Program-made: the position numbers and the translations under genes | The notes under the pieces: generated by a model | The model's input: only the letters and a program-made list of their open reading frames with translations | Databases searched by the model: none | Told to the model about the DNA's origin: nothing | Shown: piece by piece, positions 26,100-34,342 of the stretch | How positions within the stretch are numbered: position 1 is the stretch's first letter | Layout: each line of letters opens with the position of its first letter | Assembly (NCBI GenBank): GCA_041394945.1 | Contig: JAWKHH010000005.1 | Span: forward strand, 806,001 to 870,000 | DNA length: 64,000 nucleotides | Direction: 5' to 3' | From: Bryobacteraceae bacterium | Lineage (GTDB): Bacteria; Acidobacteriota; Terriglobia; Bryobacterales; Bryobacteraceae

Positions 26100-27143
26100 T
26101 TACATCCCGTCGGCGGGAAGCTTCGGCGGCCGGATGTAGCCGCGCGGAAGATCGCCGGTCAGCGAATTCAGAAACGCCACCAGGGATCGCACTTCGGCGC
26201 TCGTAAGTTCGCGCCCCAACTGGTGATGCGCCATCAGCCGGATGGCGTCCTCGAGCGAGGTGATGGATCCATCGTGGAACCACGGCCCGGTCTTCGCCAC
26301 ATTCCGCAACGACGGAACCTTGAACACCCCCCGGTCCTCCTCCTTCTTGGTGACGTCGAACCGCCCCGCGTCATTCAGGTCCGGGTATCCATGCACCTGG
26401 CCCAACTTCCGGTAGACCTGGCCTCCCGCAAACGGGCCGCTGTGGCAGGTCTGGCAGCCGGCCATGTGGAACACGTGCCAGCCGTCCATTTCCTCCGCCG
26501 AAAGCGCGCCGCTATCGCCTTTCAGCCACCGGTCCCACCGCGATGGCGTAACCAGCTTCCGCTCGAAAGCCCCGATCGCGATCGCCATGTTATCGAACGT
26601 AACCGGATCCTTCTCGCCCGGAAACGCTTTCCGGAAGGCTTTCACATACCCCGGGATCGATTGCAGCGTCTTTTCCACGTCGGCCGGCGACGACATCGCC
26701 ATTTCCACCGGGTTCATCACCGGACCCTTGGCCTGTTCTTCCACATCCGCCGCGCGCCCGTCCCAAAACTGCGCCACGTGCCCCGCCGCGTTGTACACCG
26801 TTGGCGCGTTGCGCCCGCCAAGCTGCCCCTTGTGTCCGCTCGAACGCGCCTTCCCGTCCACGCCGTACTTGTCCAACGGATGGCACGAGTTGCACGAAAC
26901 ATCCCGGCCGGAGGAAAGGCGCGGATCGTAGTACAGCATTCTCCCGAGATCGATGCGCGCGCTCGAAAGGTCCCGTCCCGCCGCCCCCACCTCTTCCGGC
27001 AGCGTCCCCATCATGCTCATCGGGCCGTGCCGCATCCCGCCCTTTCCGTGCCCGTGCTCCATCGAATGATGTTCCTGCTGCGCCGCGGCGATCCACACCA
27101 GCCCGGCGGCCGCTCCAATCCCGATCATCGTTGCGATTTTCAT
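26100..27143 (-). CDS. Di-heme cytochrome c peroxidase / MauG-family protein
   Basis: The 347-residue protein carries a signal peptide followed by a His/Met-rich stretch at 24-46 (EHHSMEHGHGKGGMRHGPMS). Two c-type heme sites follow: CNSCH (Cys84, Cys87, His88) and CQTCH (Cys230, Cys233, His234). Family landmarks include LGRMLYYDPRLS, GGRNAPTVYN, FWDGRA, FKVPSLRNVAKTGPWFHDGS and the C-terminal FLNSLTG. CcpA-type enzymes reduce hydrogen peroxide in the periplasm; MauG-type members instead oxidise protein side chains. The His/Met-rich lead suggests a metal-binding role. It lies between the TonB receptor and the divergent racemase gene. Confidence 0.9.
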   Translation of the reverse strand: MKIATMIGIGAAAGLVWIAAAQQEHHSMEHGHGKGGMRHGPMSMMGTLPEEVGAAGRDLSSARIDLGRMLYYDPRLSSGRDVSCNSCHPLDKYGVDGKARSSGHKGQLGGRNAPTVYNAAGHVAQFWDGRAADVEEQAKGPVMNPVEMAMSSPADVEKTLQSIPGYVKAFRKAFPGEKDPVTFDNMAIAIGAFERKLVTPSRWDRWLKGDSGALSAEEMDGWHVFHMAGCQTCHSGPFAGGQVYRKLGQVHGYPDLNDAGRFDVTKKEEDRGVFKVPSLRNVAKTGPWFHDGSITSLEDAIRLMAHHQLGRELTSAEVRSLVAFLNSLTGDLPRGYIRPPKLPADGM

Positions 27144-27210
27144 GACAGTGTTCCCTATCCTTCACAGATGCGGGCGGCTGACAAAGGTGACATAGGATAA
27201 ATTGGTTCCA

Positions 27211-28290
27211 ATGCCCGCACCCACGATCACCGGACTCACGGTTCGCCCCGTCCGCGTGCCGATGCCGGATCCGCATCGCACCGCCAGCGGCGCCGTTGCC
27301 GAATCACCCCTGGTTCTGGTTTATGTCCACACGAGTGAGGGCGTCACCGGTCGCGCCGTGGTGTTCACATACACCCCGTCGGCGTTGGCTCCCACCGCCG
27401 CGATGGCCGCCAATCTGGAGCCGCTGGTGCAAGGCGAGACGCTGGCGCCCGCCGCGGTAACAAACAAGCTTGCGGCCAGATTCCGCCTGCTCGGCACGCA
27501 GGGCCTCACGGGAATGGCGCTTGCCGGCCTCGACATGGCCATGTGGGACGCCTTCTCCCGCTTGCACCAGTTGTCGCTCGCCGAACAGCTCGGCGGCGTC
27601 CAGAGGCCCATCCCCGCGTATGGCGCCGTTGGCTACGACGGCCCGGCTGAGTCCGCTCGCGTCTCCGCTCGTTGGGCCGAGCGCGGCTTCCGCGCCGTCA
27701 AGGCCAAGATCGGCTATCCGACCATCGCCGAAGACCTCGAAGTCATCCGCGCCATCCGGTCCGCCACCGGCCCGTCGATGACCATTCTCGTCGACTACAA
27801 CCAATCGCTGACGCCCGTCGCCGCGGTCGAGCGCCTGCGTGCTCTCGAGGGCGAGGGCCTCGGCTGGGTCGAAGAGCCCACCCTCGCGCACGACTTTGCC
27901 GGCCACGCCCGGATCGCCGGCGAAATCGCAACCCCGATTCAGTGCGGGGAAAACTGGTGGGGGCCCGGCGATGTTCGCGCCGCCATCGCTGCTAGCGCCT
28001 CCGACTACGTCATGCTCGACGTCATGAAAATCGGCGGCGTCACCGGGTGGCTCGCTGCTTCGGCGCTCTGCGCCGCCGCCAATATCCCCGTATCCAGCCA
28101 CCTCTGGCCGGAAATCAGCACCCAGTTGCTCTCCGTCACGCCCACCGCGCATTGGCTCGAATATTGCGACTGGTGGCACGCCATCACTCTCGAACCCATC
28201 GCCGTCCGCGACGGCATGGCCATTCCCGAAGCCCTCGGCGCCGGCGTCGACTTCGACGAAGGTGCCGTTCGCCGCTTTCTGGTAACCTGA
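27211..28290 (+). CDS. Mandelate racemase-type enolase superfamily enzyme
   Basis: The ATG at 27211 gives 359 residues, the length I recall for Pseudomonas mandelate racemase; a TTG nine bases upstream is the alternative. Residue numbering matches that enzyme without offset. Lys164 and Lys166 (RAVKAKIGYP) are the acid/base pair; Asp195, Glu221 and Glu247 (VDYNQ, EEPTL, GENWW) bind magnesium; Asp270 and His297 (LDVMKIGG, SSHLW) form the second acid/base dyad; Glu317 sits in AHWLE. Asn197 is also kept. The sequence PTAHWLEYCD and the EISTQLLSVTP block are close to the true racemase. The reaction is probably inversion of an alpha-hydroxy acid; mandelate itself is unproven. No mandelate dehydrogenase or decarboxylase gene is nearby. 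Confidence 0.9.
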   Translation: MPAPTITGLTVRPVRVPMPDPHRTASGAVAESPLVLVYVHTSEGVTGRAVVFTYTPSALAPTAAMAANLEPLVQGETLAPAAVTNKLAARFRLLGTQGLTGMALAGLDMAMWDAFSRLHQLSLAEQLGGVQRPIPAYGAVGYDGPAESARVSARWAERGFRAVKAKIGYPTIAEDLEVIRAIRSATGPSMTILVDYNQSLTPVAAVERLRALEGEGLGWVEEPTLAHDFAGHARIAGEIATPIQCGENWWGPGDVRAAIAASASDYVMLDVMKIGGVTGWLAASALCAAANIPVSSHLWPEISTQLLSVTPTAHWLEYCDWWHAITLEPIAVRDGMAIPEALGAGVDFDEGAVRRFLVT

Positions 28291-28355
28291 TACTACCCCG
28301 ATACGAAGGGGACCACGAAGTAACGACCATTAGCTTGGCCACGACCGACACGGCG

Positions 28356-28398
28356 AGGGGGCGCCGCTCAGCCTTTTCAGGTGAGAGTGGTGCCCCCT
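28356..28398 (+). other. Inverted repeat downstream of the racemase gene
   Basis: AGGGGGCGCC (28356-28365) can pair with GGTGCCCCCT (28389-28398) over 10 bp with one G-U, enclosing 23 bases, followed by TTTCCTATTTCC. It lies in the 126-base gap between the racemase and the BNR-repeat gene. It could be a terminator-like stem or part of the leader of the next gene. The tail is not a clean U-run. Confidence 0.35.
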
Positions 28399-28416
28399 TT
28401 CCTATTTCCGACGCCA

Positions 28417-31400
28417 ATGAGATTACTGCCGCTCCTCCTTGCCGCCGCCGCCTTCGCTCCAGCTCAGGACTCTGAGAAGCCCGCCGGCCCGTCCTACCAG
28501 GGCCTGCGCTTCCGCCTCATCGGCCCCGCCGTCGCCTCCGGCCGTGTCACCTCGTTCGCCGTCAATCCCGCGAATCCCGCACATTTCTTCGCCGGCGTCG
28601 GTTCCGGCGGCGTTTGGAAAACCGAGAACGCCGGCGCCACGTGGACTCCGGTCTTCGATAACGAAGGTTCGTATTCCATCGGTACCGTTGTGATGGACCC
28701 GAGCGACACCAACGTCGTCTGGGTCGGCGCCGGTGAGAACAACGCCCAGCGCAGCGTCGGCTACGGCGACGGCGTCTATCGCTCCAACGACGGCGGACGC
28801 ACCTGGCGCAATACCGGACTCAAGCAATCGGCGCACATTGGCCGCATCGCCATCGATCCCCGGGACTCGAACGTCGTCTACGCCGCCGCGCAGGGTCCGC
28901 TATGGTCCCCGGGCGGCGAGCGAGGCTTGTACAAAACCACCGACGGCGGCCAGTCGTGGACGCGCGTCCTCGAGATCGATGAAAACACCGGCGTCACCGA
29001 TGTCATCGTGGACCCGGCCGATCCCGACACCCTCATCGCGGCAAGCTGGCAGCGCCGCCGCCACGTCTACACGCTCATCAACGGCGGCCCCGGTTCGGCC
29101 CTGCACAAGTCCACTGACGGCGGCAAGACATGGCGCAAGCTCCGCACAGGGCTTCCCGCCGAACAAATGGGCCGCATCGGGCTCGCCTGGTCTCCAGCCA
29201 AAGCCGGCTTGGTCTACGCCAGGATCGAAGCCGCCGACGGCGCTGGCGGCGTCTTCCGCTCCCTCGACGGCGGCGAATCCTGGGAGAAGCGCAACCCCTT
29301 CGACGAAGGCGCCATGTACTACGGCCAGATCATCGCCGACCCCAAGGACCCCGACCGCGTCTTCGTGATGAACACCTACGCCCGCATCTCCGACGATGGC
29401 GGCAAAACGCTCCGCAACCTCGGCGACCTGCACCGGCATATCGATACCCACACGGTCTGGGTGGACCCCGCCAACACCGCCCACCTCCTCACCGGCTGCG
29501 ACGGCGGCATCTACGAATCCTGGGATCGCGGCGCGCTCTGGCAGTTCAAGGCGAACCTGCCCATCACGCAGTTCTACCGCATCACCGCCGACACGGCCGC
29601 GCCTTTCTACACCGTGTGCGGCGGCACGCAGGACAACAACACCCTGTGCGGCCCGGCGCGCACCCGCTCCATCAACGGCATCGTCAACGCCGATTGGTGG
29701 GTGGTCACCGGCGGCGACGGATTCCACGTGAAAGTCGACCCCGCCGATCGGATGACCGTCTACGCTGAATCGCAGTATGGAGGCTTGGTCCGCTACGACC
29801 GCCGGACCGGCGAACGCATCGCCATCGCGCCCGTCGAAGCGCCCGGAGATCCGCCCCTGCGCTGGAACTGGGATTCGCCGCTCATGATCAGCCCGCACAA
29901 TCCGCACCGCCTCTACTTCGCGGCGAACCGGCTGTACCGCTCCGATGACCGCGGCGACTCCTGGCGCCCCGTCAGCGGCGACCTCACTCGCGCCATCGAC
30001 CGGAATCAGCTCCCCGTCATGGGCCGCGTCTGGGAGCCCGACGCGATTGCGAAGAACACGTCCACTTCGCTCTATTCGAACATCACTGCGCTGGCCGAGT
30101 CGCCAAAGAAGGAAGGCGTGCTCTACGTGGGCGCCGACGACGGGCGGATTCAAGCCACGCTGGATGGCGGCGCCGCATGGCGCGCCATCGACAGCGTCGG
30201 CGCCGTGCCCGACCGCACCTACGTCTCCGTTCTCGCGGCCTCCTCTCACGACGAAGCCACCGTCTACGCTGGCTTCGACAACCACAAGAACGGCGACTTC
30301 AAGCCGTACCTCTACCGCAGCCGCGACAACGGCGCCACCTGGGAGTCCATCGCCGCCAGCCTCCCGGAGAACGGCCCCGTGCTCGCTTTCGCGGAAGATC
30401 CCGTGAATCGGCAATTGCTGTTCGCCGGCACTGAATTCGGCCTGTTCTTCACCACCGATGGCGGCGCCGCCTGGACCCGCCTCCGCGGCGGGCTGCCCAC
30501 CATCGCCGTCCGCGACATCGCCATCCAGCGCCAGCAATGCGACCTCATCGTCGGAACCTTCGGCCGCGGCATCTACATCCTCGACGACTACGCCGCCTTG
30601 CGCACCGCCGGCAACACCGAGCTCGAAAAAGCGGCGCTGCTGTTCCCCGTGCGCGACGGGCTGCAATACGTGGAGCAGCGTCCATTGGGCGGCGTCGGTA
30701 AAGGCTGGCAGGGCGAGAGTTACTACGCCGCTCCCAATCCGCCCGCCGGTGTGCCCATCACTTATTATCTGAAGGACCCCATCCGCACCGCCAGGGAGCG
30801 CCGTCACGAAGCCGAGAAAGAAGCGGCGAAGAAAGGCGAGACCATCGGCTATCCGCCGCTCGATGAACTCACCAAGGAGGCCAGGGAGGAAGCCCCCGCC
30901 ATCCTGATCGAGATCGCTGACGCCGCGGGCAAGGTCGTTCGGCGCATTGAGGGTCCGGTCACCGCCGGGTTCCATCGCGTCGATTGGGACCTTCGCGCGC
31001 CGCTTCCGGCCATTCCTGGTCCCCGCCGCCCCGACGATTATTCCCCGCCGCCCGCCGGCCCCTTCGTCCGGCCGGGCAGATACACAGCCACGATGTACCG
31101 CCGCGTCGACGGCGTCACCACCGCGTATGGACTGTCGCAGCCGTTCGACGTCACCGGAGCGAACGCCGCCGCCGTTTCCTTCCACGAACAAGTCAGCGAT
31201 TTGAGCCGCGCGATGACGGGCGCCACCGCCGCCATCCGCGCCGCGAACGAACGTCTCGATGCCATCGACAAAGCCATCGATCATTCCGCCGCGCCGCTCG
31301 ATTTGCGTGAGCGGGCCGCCCGGTTGCGGGAACGCATCCGCGTGATTGGTGTCGCGCTGTCCGGAGACCCCGAGATCGGCCGCCGTCAGGAAAACCAACC

Positions 31401-31626
31401 GCCCTCGCTCGCTGATCGTCTCGGCTACGTGCGCGGCGGCCTCGCGAGCACGCTCTCCACGCCCACAGCCACCCAGCGCGAGAACGAGAAAATCGTGCGC
31501 GCCGGCCTCTCCACGCAGGGGCGGACGCTCCGCCGCCTCATCGATACCGATTTGCGCAAGCTCGAAGACGACCTTGATCGCGCCGGAGTCGCGCCCACGC
31601 CCGGCCGCCTCCCCCCCGTCAGGTAA
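28417..31626 (+). CDS. Secreted VPS10/BNR beta-propeller protein (sortilin/sialidase-like repeats)
   Basis: The start at 28417 gives 1069 residues and a signal peptide (MRLLPLLLAAAAFAPAQ). The main body (about 20-740) is a beta-propeller made of BNR/sortilin repeats with the S/T-x-D-x-G-x-T-W signature repeated many times (KTENAGATWTPV, RSNDGGRTWRNT, KTTDGGQSWTRV, RSRDNGATWESI, FTTDGGAAWTRL). The C-terminal ~300 residues contain FHRVDWDLRAP and a helical end. Proteins of this kind are often annotated as glycosyl hydrolases without proof; they may be exo-acting polysaccharide enzymes or binding propellers. It overlaps the convergent sulfatase gene by 8 bases. Confidence 0.85.
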   Translation: MRLLPLLLAAAAFAPAQDSEKPAGPSYQGLRFRLIGPAVASGRVTSFAVNPANPAHFFAGVGSGGVWKTENAGATWTPVFDNEGSYSIGTVVMDPSDTNVVWVGAGENNAQRSVGYGDGVYRSNDGGRTWRNTGLKQSAHIGRIAIDPRDSNVVYAAAQGPLWSPGGERGLYKTTDGGQSWTRVLEIDENTGVTDVIVDPADPDTLIAASWQRRRHVYTLINGGPGSALHKSTDGGKTWRKLRTGLPAEQMGRIGLAWSPAKAGLVYARIEAADGAGGVFRSLDGGESWEKRNPFDEGAMYYGQIIADPKDPDRVFVMNTYARISDDGGKTLRNLGDLHRHIDTHTVWVDPANTAHLLTGCDGGIYESWDRGALWQFKANLPITQFYRITADTAAPFYTVCGGTQDNNTLCGPARTRSINGIVNADWWVVTGGDGFHVKVDPADRMTVYAESQYGGLVRYDRRTGERIAIAPVEAPGDPPLRWNWDSPLMISPHNPHRLYFAANRLYRSDDRGDSWRPVSGDLTRAIDRNQLPVMGRVWEPDAIAKNTSTSLYSNITALAESPKKEGVLYVGADDGRIQATLDGGAAWRAIDSVGAVPDRTYVSVLAASSHDEATVYAGFDNHKNGDFKPYLYRSRDNGATWESIAASLPENGPVLAFAEDPVNRQLLFAGTEFGLFFTTDGGAAWTRLRGGLPTIAVRDIAIQRQQCDLIVGTFGRGIYILDDYAALRTAGNTELEKAALLFPVRDGLQYVEQRPLGGVGKGWQGESYYAAPNPPAGVPITYYLKDPIRTARERRHEAEKEAAKKGETIGYPPLDELTKEAREEAPAILIEIADAAGKVVRRIEGPVTAGFHRVDWDLRAPLPAIPGPRRPDDYSPPPAGPFVRPGRYTATMYRRVDGVTTAYGLSQPFDVTGANAAAVSFHEQVSDLSRAMTGATAAIRAANERLDAIDKAIDHSAAPLDLRERAARLRERIRVIGVALSGDPEIGRRQENQPPSLADRLGYVRGGLASTLSTPTATQRENEKIVRAGLSTQGRTLRRLIDTDLRKLEDDLDRAGVAPTPGRLPPVR

Positions 31627-32989
31627 GCACCGGCAACGATTCGCGCCAGGCGAGCAATTGCCGCGTGAGCCGCCGGGCGATGCTCGGATTACGCGCGGCG
31701 ACATTCGTCGATTCCGCAAGATCCCGCTCGAGATCGTACAACTCGGCCCGGCTCCCGTCGGCGTTGATGAGCAGCTTCCACCGTCCGTCTCGTACCGCCA
31801 GGTTCGGGCTCTGGTCCTTCTCGAGCCCCGGCCGCAGGTCCTTTTTGCTTCGCGGATATTCCCAAAAGATCGGCTTCCGCCGCTGCTTGCGCCGCCCGGC
31901 GAGCGCCGCCGACATGTCTTCGCCGTCGAGCGAAGCCGCCGCCGCGTCGACCCCTGTCAGGCGGCAAATGCTCGGGAACATATCGACGGCCGTCAGGATC
32001 GTCTCGCGATTCACCCGCCCGGCCGGAATCCGCCCCTTCCAGCGGATGAAAAAAGGCTCCCGGATGCCGCCCTCGTAAAGGCTCCATTTCCGTCCCCGCA
32101 ACCCCGCCGCGTCTCCCGGCGGCTCCAGGCCCTCTTTGTAGTAGCGCGGCCACGCCGTGGGCCCGTTGTCGCTCGCGAAAATCACGATCGTGTTCTCCTC
32201 GAGCCCCATCCGCCCGATCGCCGTCAGCAGCCGGCCCAGGTCGCGATCCATATCGTCCACCACGGCGTGATACTGCCGCACGTACTTGTTCGGCGAAACA
32301 CCGTCGTATTTGGCGAGCGTTCGCGGATTCGGCTCAAACGCGTCGTGCACGTCGTTCAGCCACAAATGCACGTAGGCCGGCCGGTCGCGGTGGCGGTCGA
32401 GAAAGTCGATCGTGCGATCCACGTAGATGCCGGTCTGCTCGTGCTTCGCCACGCGGCGGATCTCGCCCCGCCCCAGCTTCTCGCTCTGGTTCGAGAGATT
32501 CCCCGGCGGCAGGATGCGGTCGCCCAGCCCTTCGAACGACGCCAGTGATTCGTCGAAACCGTACGCCTGCGGAAGCGGCGCTTCGCCCACATCGCGACCG
32601 CCGCCCATGTGCCACTTGCCGAAGTGTCCCGTGGCGTAGCCGGCCTTCTGAAACGCGCGGGCCACCGCCGGCGCCGCCGGATCGAGCCAGTCCCGCATGC
32701 CGCGCTCACGGTTCGCCGCCCGCGAGTTGAGAAACGAATGAATCAGGTGCCGCGACGGAAACTGCCCGGTGGTGAGCCCTACGCGCGAAGGAGAACAGAT
32801 CGGCCCCGCCACTGTGAACTGCGTGAACCGCACGCCTTCCGACGCCAGCCGGTCGAGGTTCGGCGAATGATAAACGCCGCCGTAGCAGCCCAGGTCCGAG
32901 TAGCCGAGATCGTCGGCGAGAATGAAGACGACGTTCGGCGGTCTGCGCCGGGGTTGCAGCGCCGCGGAAAGGAATGTGCGCCGGTTCAC
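31619..32989 (-). CDS. Type I sulfatase (formylglycine-dependent), exported
   Basis: The 456-residue protein has a short Tat-like leader (MNRRTFLSAAL) and the sulfatase fold. It has the metal-binding start PNVVFILADDLGYSDLGCYG, the activation motif CSPSR at Cys65 (Cys-type, requiring conversion to formylglycine), GKWHMGG, VHLWLNDVHDAF, IFASDNGP and a C-terminal WKLLINADGSRAELYDLERDL. It hydrolyses sulfate esters of carbohydrates or aryl compounds. No formylglycine-generating enzyme or anaerobic sulfatase maturase is seen in the window, so maturation must come from elsewhere. Neighbours are BNR-propeller and sialidase-like proteins, suggesting sulfated glycan use. Confidence 0.92.
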   Translation of the reverse strand: MNRRTFLSAALQPRRRPPNVVFILADDLGYSDLGCYGGVYHSPNLDRLASEGVRFTQFTVAGPICSPSRVGLTTGQFPSRHLIHSFLNSRAANRERGMRDWLDPAAPAVARAFQKAGYATGHFGKWHMGGGRDVGEAPLPQAYGFDESLASFEGLGDRILPPGNLSNQSEKLGRGEIRRVAKHEQTGIYVDRTIDFLDRHRDRPAYVHLWLNDVHDAFEPNPRTLAKYDGVSPNKYVRQYHAVVDDMDRDLGRLLTAIGRMGLEENTIVIFASDNGPTAWPRYYKEGLEPPGDAAGLRGRKWSLYEGGIREPFFIRWKGRIPAGRVNRETILTAVDMFPSICRLTGVDAAAASLDGEDMSAALAGRRKQRRKPIFWEYPRSKKDLRPGLEKDQSPNLAVRDGRWKLLINADGSRAELYDLERDLAESTNVAARNPSIARRLTRQLLAWRESLPVLT

Positions 32990-33087
32990 CGCCGCCCTTC
33001 CGCCGCCACCGCCGCCGCACGGGTCCGCATGACCCCCAAGATTACTACACCGGAAGCCGCCGACAGCGCCGGATGGAATGAGTCAGA

Positions 33088-34269
33088 ATGGCTGAGATGC
33101 AGCCATCGCGCCTCCTGTTCTTCGTGTTCGCCGCCGCCGCTCTCGCCGAAAAGCCCTTTCTCACCGGCGAGCTCATTTTCCCCCAGGAGAAGTGGCATAA
33201 CCACGGCTCGTCGATCGTCGAACTCCCGAACGGCGACCTGCTTACCGTCTGGTATCACGGATCCGGCGAGCGCACGGCCGACGACGTGATTGTCGAGGCC
33301 TCGCGTCTGCCTTCAGGCGGCAAGACCTGGTCCCCGCGCGAGACCATCGCCGATACGCCCGGCTTTCCCGATTGCAACGCCGCCGCTCTCGTCGATTCCC
33401 GCGGGCAGTTTTGGCTGGTGTGGCCCGTCATCGTCGCCAACGAATGGCACACGGCGATTTCCAAACTCCTCATCACCGCCCCCGGCGATTGGCGCGGCCC
33501 CGGAGTCCCCAGGCGCTGGGCTCTTTCCGAACCGCTTCTGTTCATCCCGCGCAACTTTGAAACGAAATCGCTAGAAGGCATCGAGCGCCTGCGCAAGGAG
33601 GCCGGCGACAACGAACGCGCCCGGAAACAGCTCGACGAACTCACCACCCACGCCAAGGACAAATACTTCGCGCGCATGGGGTGGATGCCGCGCGCGCATC
33701 CGGTGGAGTTGCCCTCCGGCCGGATCATCATCCCGCTCTACTCGGACGGCTACAGCTACTCGCTGATGGCCATCACCGACGACTTTGGCAAGACCTGGAC
33801 AACCAGCGAACCACTCGTGAGTTTCGGCGGGATCCAACCTTCGATCGCCCGCCGCCGCGACGGATCGCTCGTCACCTACATGCGCGACAACGGACCGGCG
33901 CCCAAGCGCCTGATGATCGCCGAGTCCAAGGATCACGGCGTGACATGGTCCGCGCCTCGCGACTCCGACCTGCCCAATCCCGGAGCCGGCGCCGAGGTGA
34001 TCACCCTCCGCGACGGCAACTGGGCGCTCATCTACAACGACACCGAAAAGGGCCGCCACTCCCTCGCCGTCGCCATCTCGGACGACGAAGGCGCCACGTG
34101 GAAATGGAAGCGCCACCTCGAAAACACCGAGGGCGGATCGTATCACTACCCTTCGTTGATCCAGGCCAAAGACGGCACTCTCCACGCCAGCTACAGCTAC
34201 TTCGACAAGGCGGGCAAGTCGATCAAGCACGCCCACTTCAATCTCGATTGGGTGAAGCAAGCCCGCTGA
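33088..34269 (+). CDS. Secreted sialidase-like BNR-repeat protein
   Basis: The 393-residue protein has a signal peptide (cleavage near AALAEKP) and the six-bladed propeller pattern of the exo-sialidase family. BNR repeats include GGKTWSPRET, FGKTWTTSE, DHGVTWSAPR and DEGATWKWKR. Conserved elements include HNHGSSIVELPNGDLLTVWY at the start, GWMPRAHPVELPSGRIIIPLYSD in the middle and GGSYHYPSLIQAKDG near the end. The ATG at 33097 is an equally possible start. Members act on terminal sialic acids or related sugars; substrate specificity is uncertain. Its gene precedes a TonB receptor on the same strand by 73 bases. Confidence 0.85.
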   Translation: MAEMQPSRLLFFVFAAAALAEKPFLTGELIFPQEKWHNHGSSIVELPNGDLLTVWYHGSGERTADDVIVEASRLPSGGKTWSPRETIADTPGFPDCNAAALVDSRGQFWLVWPVIVANEWHTAISKLLITAPGDWRGPGVPRRWALSEPLLFIPRNFETKSLEGIERLRKEAGDNERARKQLDELTTHAKDKYFARMGWMPRAHPVELPSGRIIIPLYSDGYSYSLMAITDDFGKTWTTSEPLVSFGGIQPSIARRRDGSLVTYMRDNGPAPKRLMIAESKDHGVTWSAPRDSDLPNPGAGAEVITLRDGNWALIYNDTEKGRHSLAVAISDDEGATWKWKRHLENTEGGSYHYPSLIQAKDGTLHASYSYFDKAGKSIKHAHFNLDWVKQAR

Positions 34270-34290
34270 CGCATCAGGCCCCATCCCCCA

Positions 34291-34316
34291 TTGCGGAGAT
34301 CCCACTCGTCTGATAG
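34291..34316 (+). promoter_or_regulatory. TTGCG-N12-GTCTGATAG element upstream of the second TonB receptor
   Basis: TTGCG (34291-34295), 12 bases, then GTCTGATAG (34308-34316), 26 bases before the ATG at 34343. It matches the element at 26012-26037 in both blocks and spacing. Read as a vegetative promoter it gives TTGCGG, 17 bases, TAGAGT. It could instead be an operator shared by the two receptor genes. Confidence 0.5.
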
Positions 34317-34342
34317 AGTTGTCGGGCGACAAAGGGGTCTTT

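Noticed and set aside
28900..31719. 939-codon frame antisense to the BNR propeller gene
   Set aside because: It reads as Gly/Ala/Val/Asp-rich low-complexity protein, the mirror of repeated Gly/Asp codons on the plus strand.
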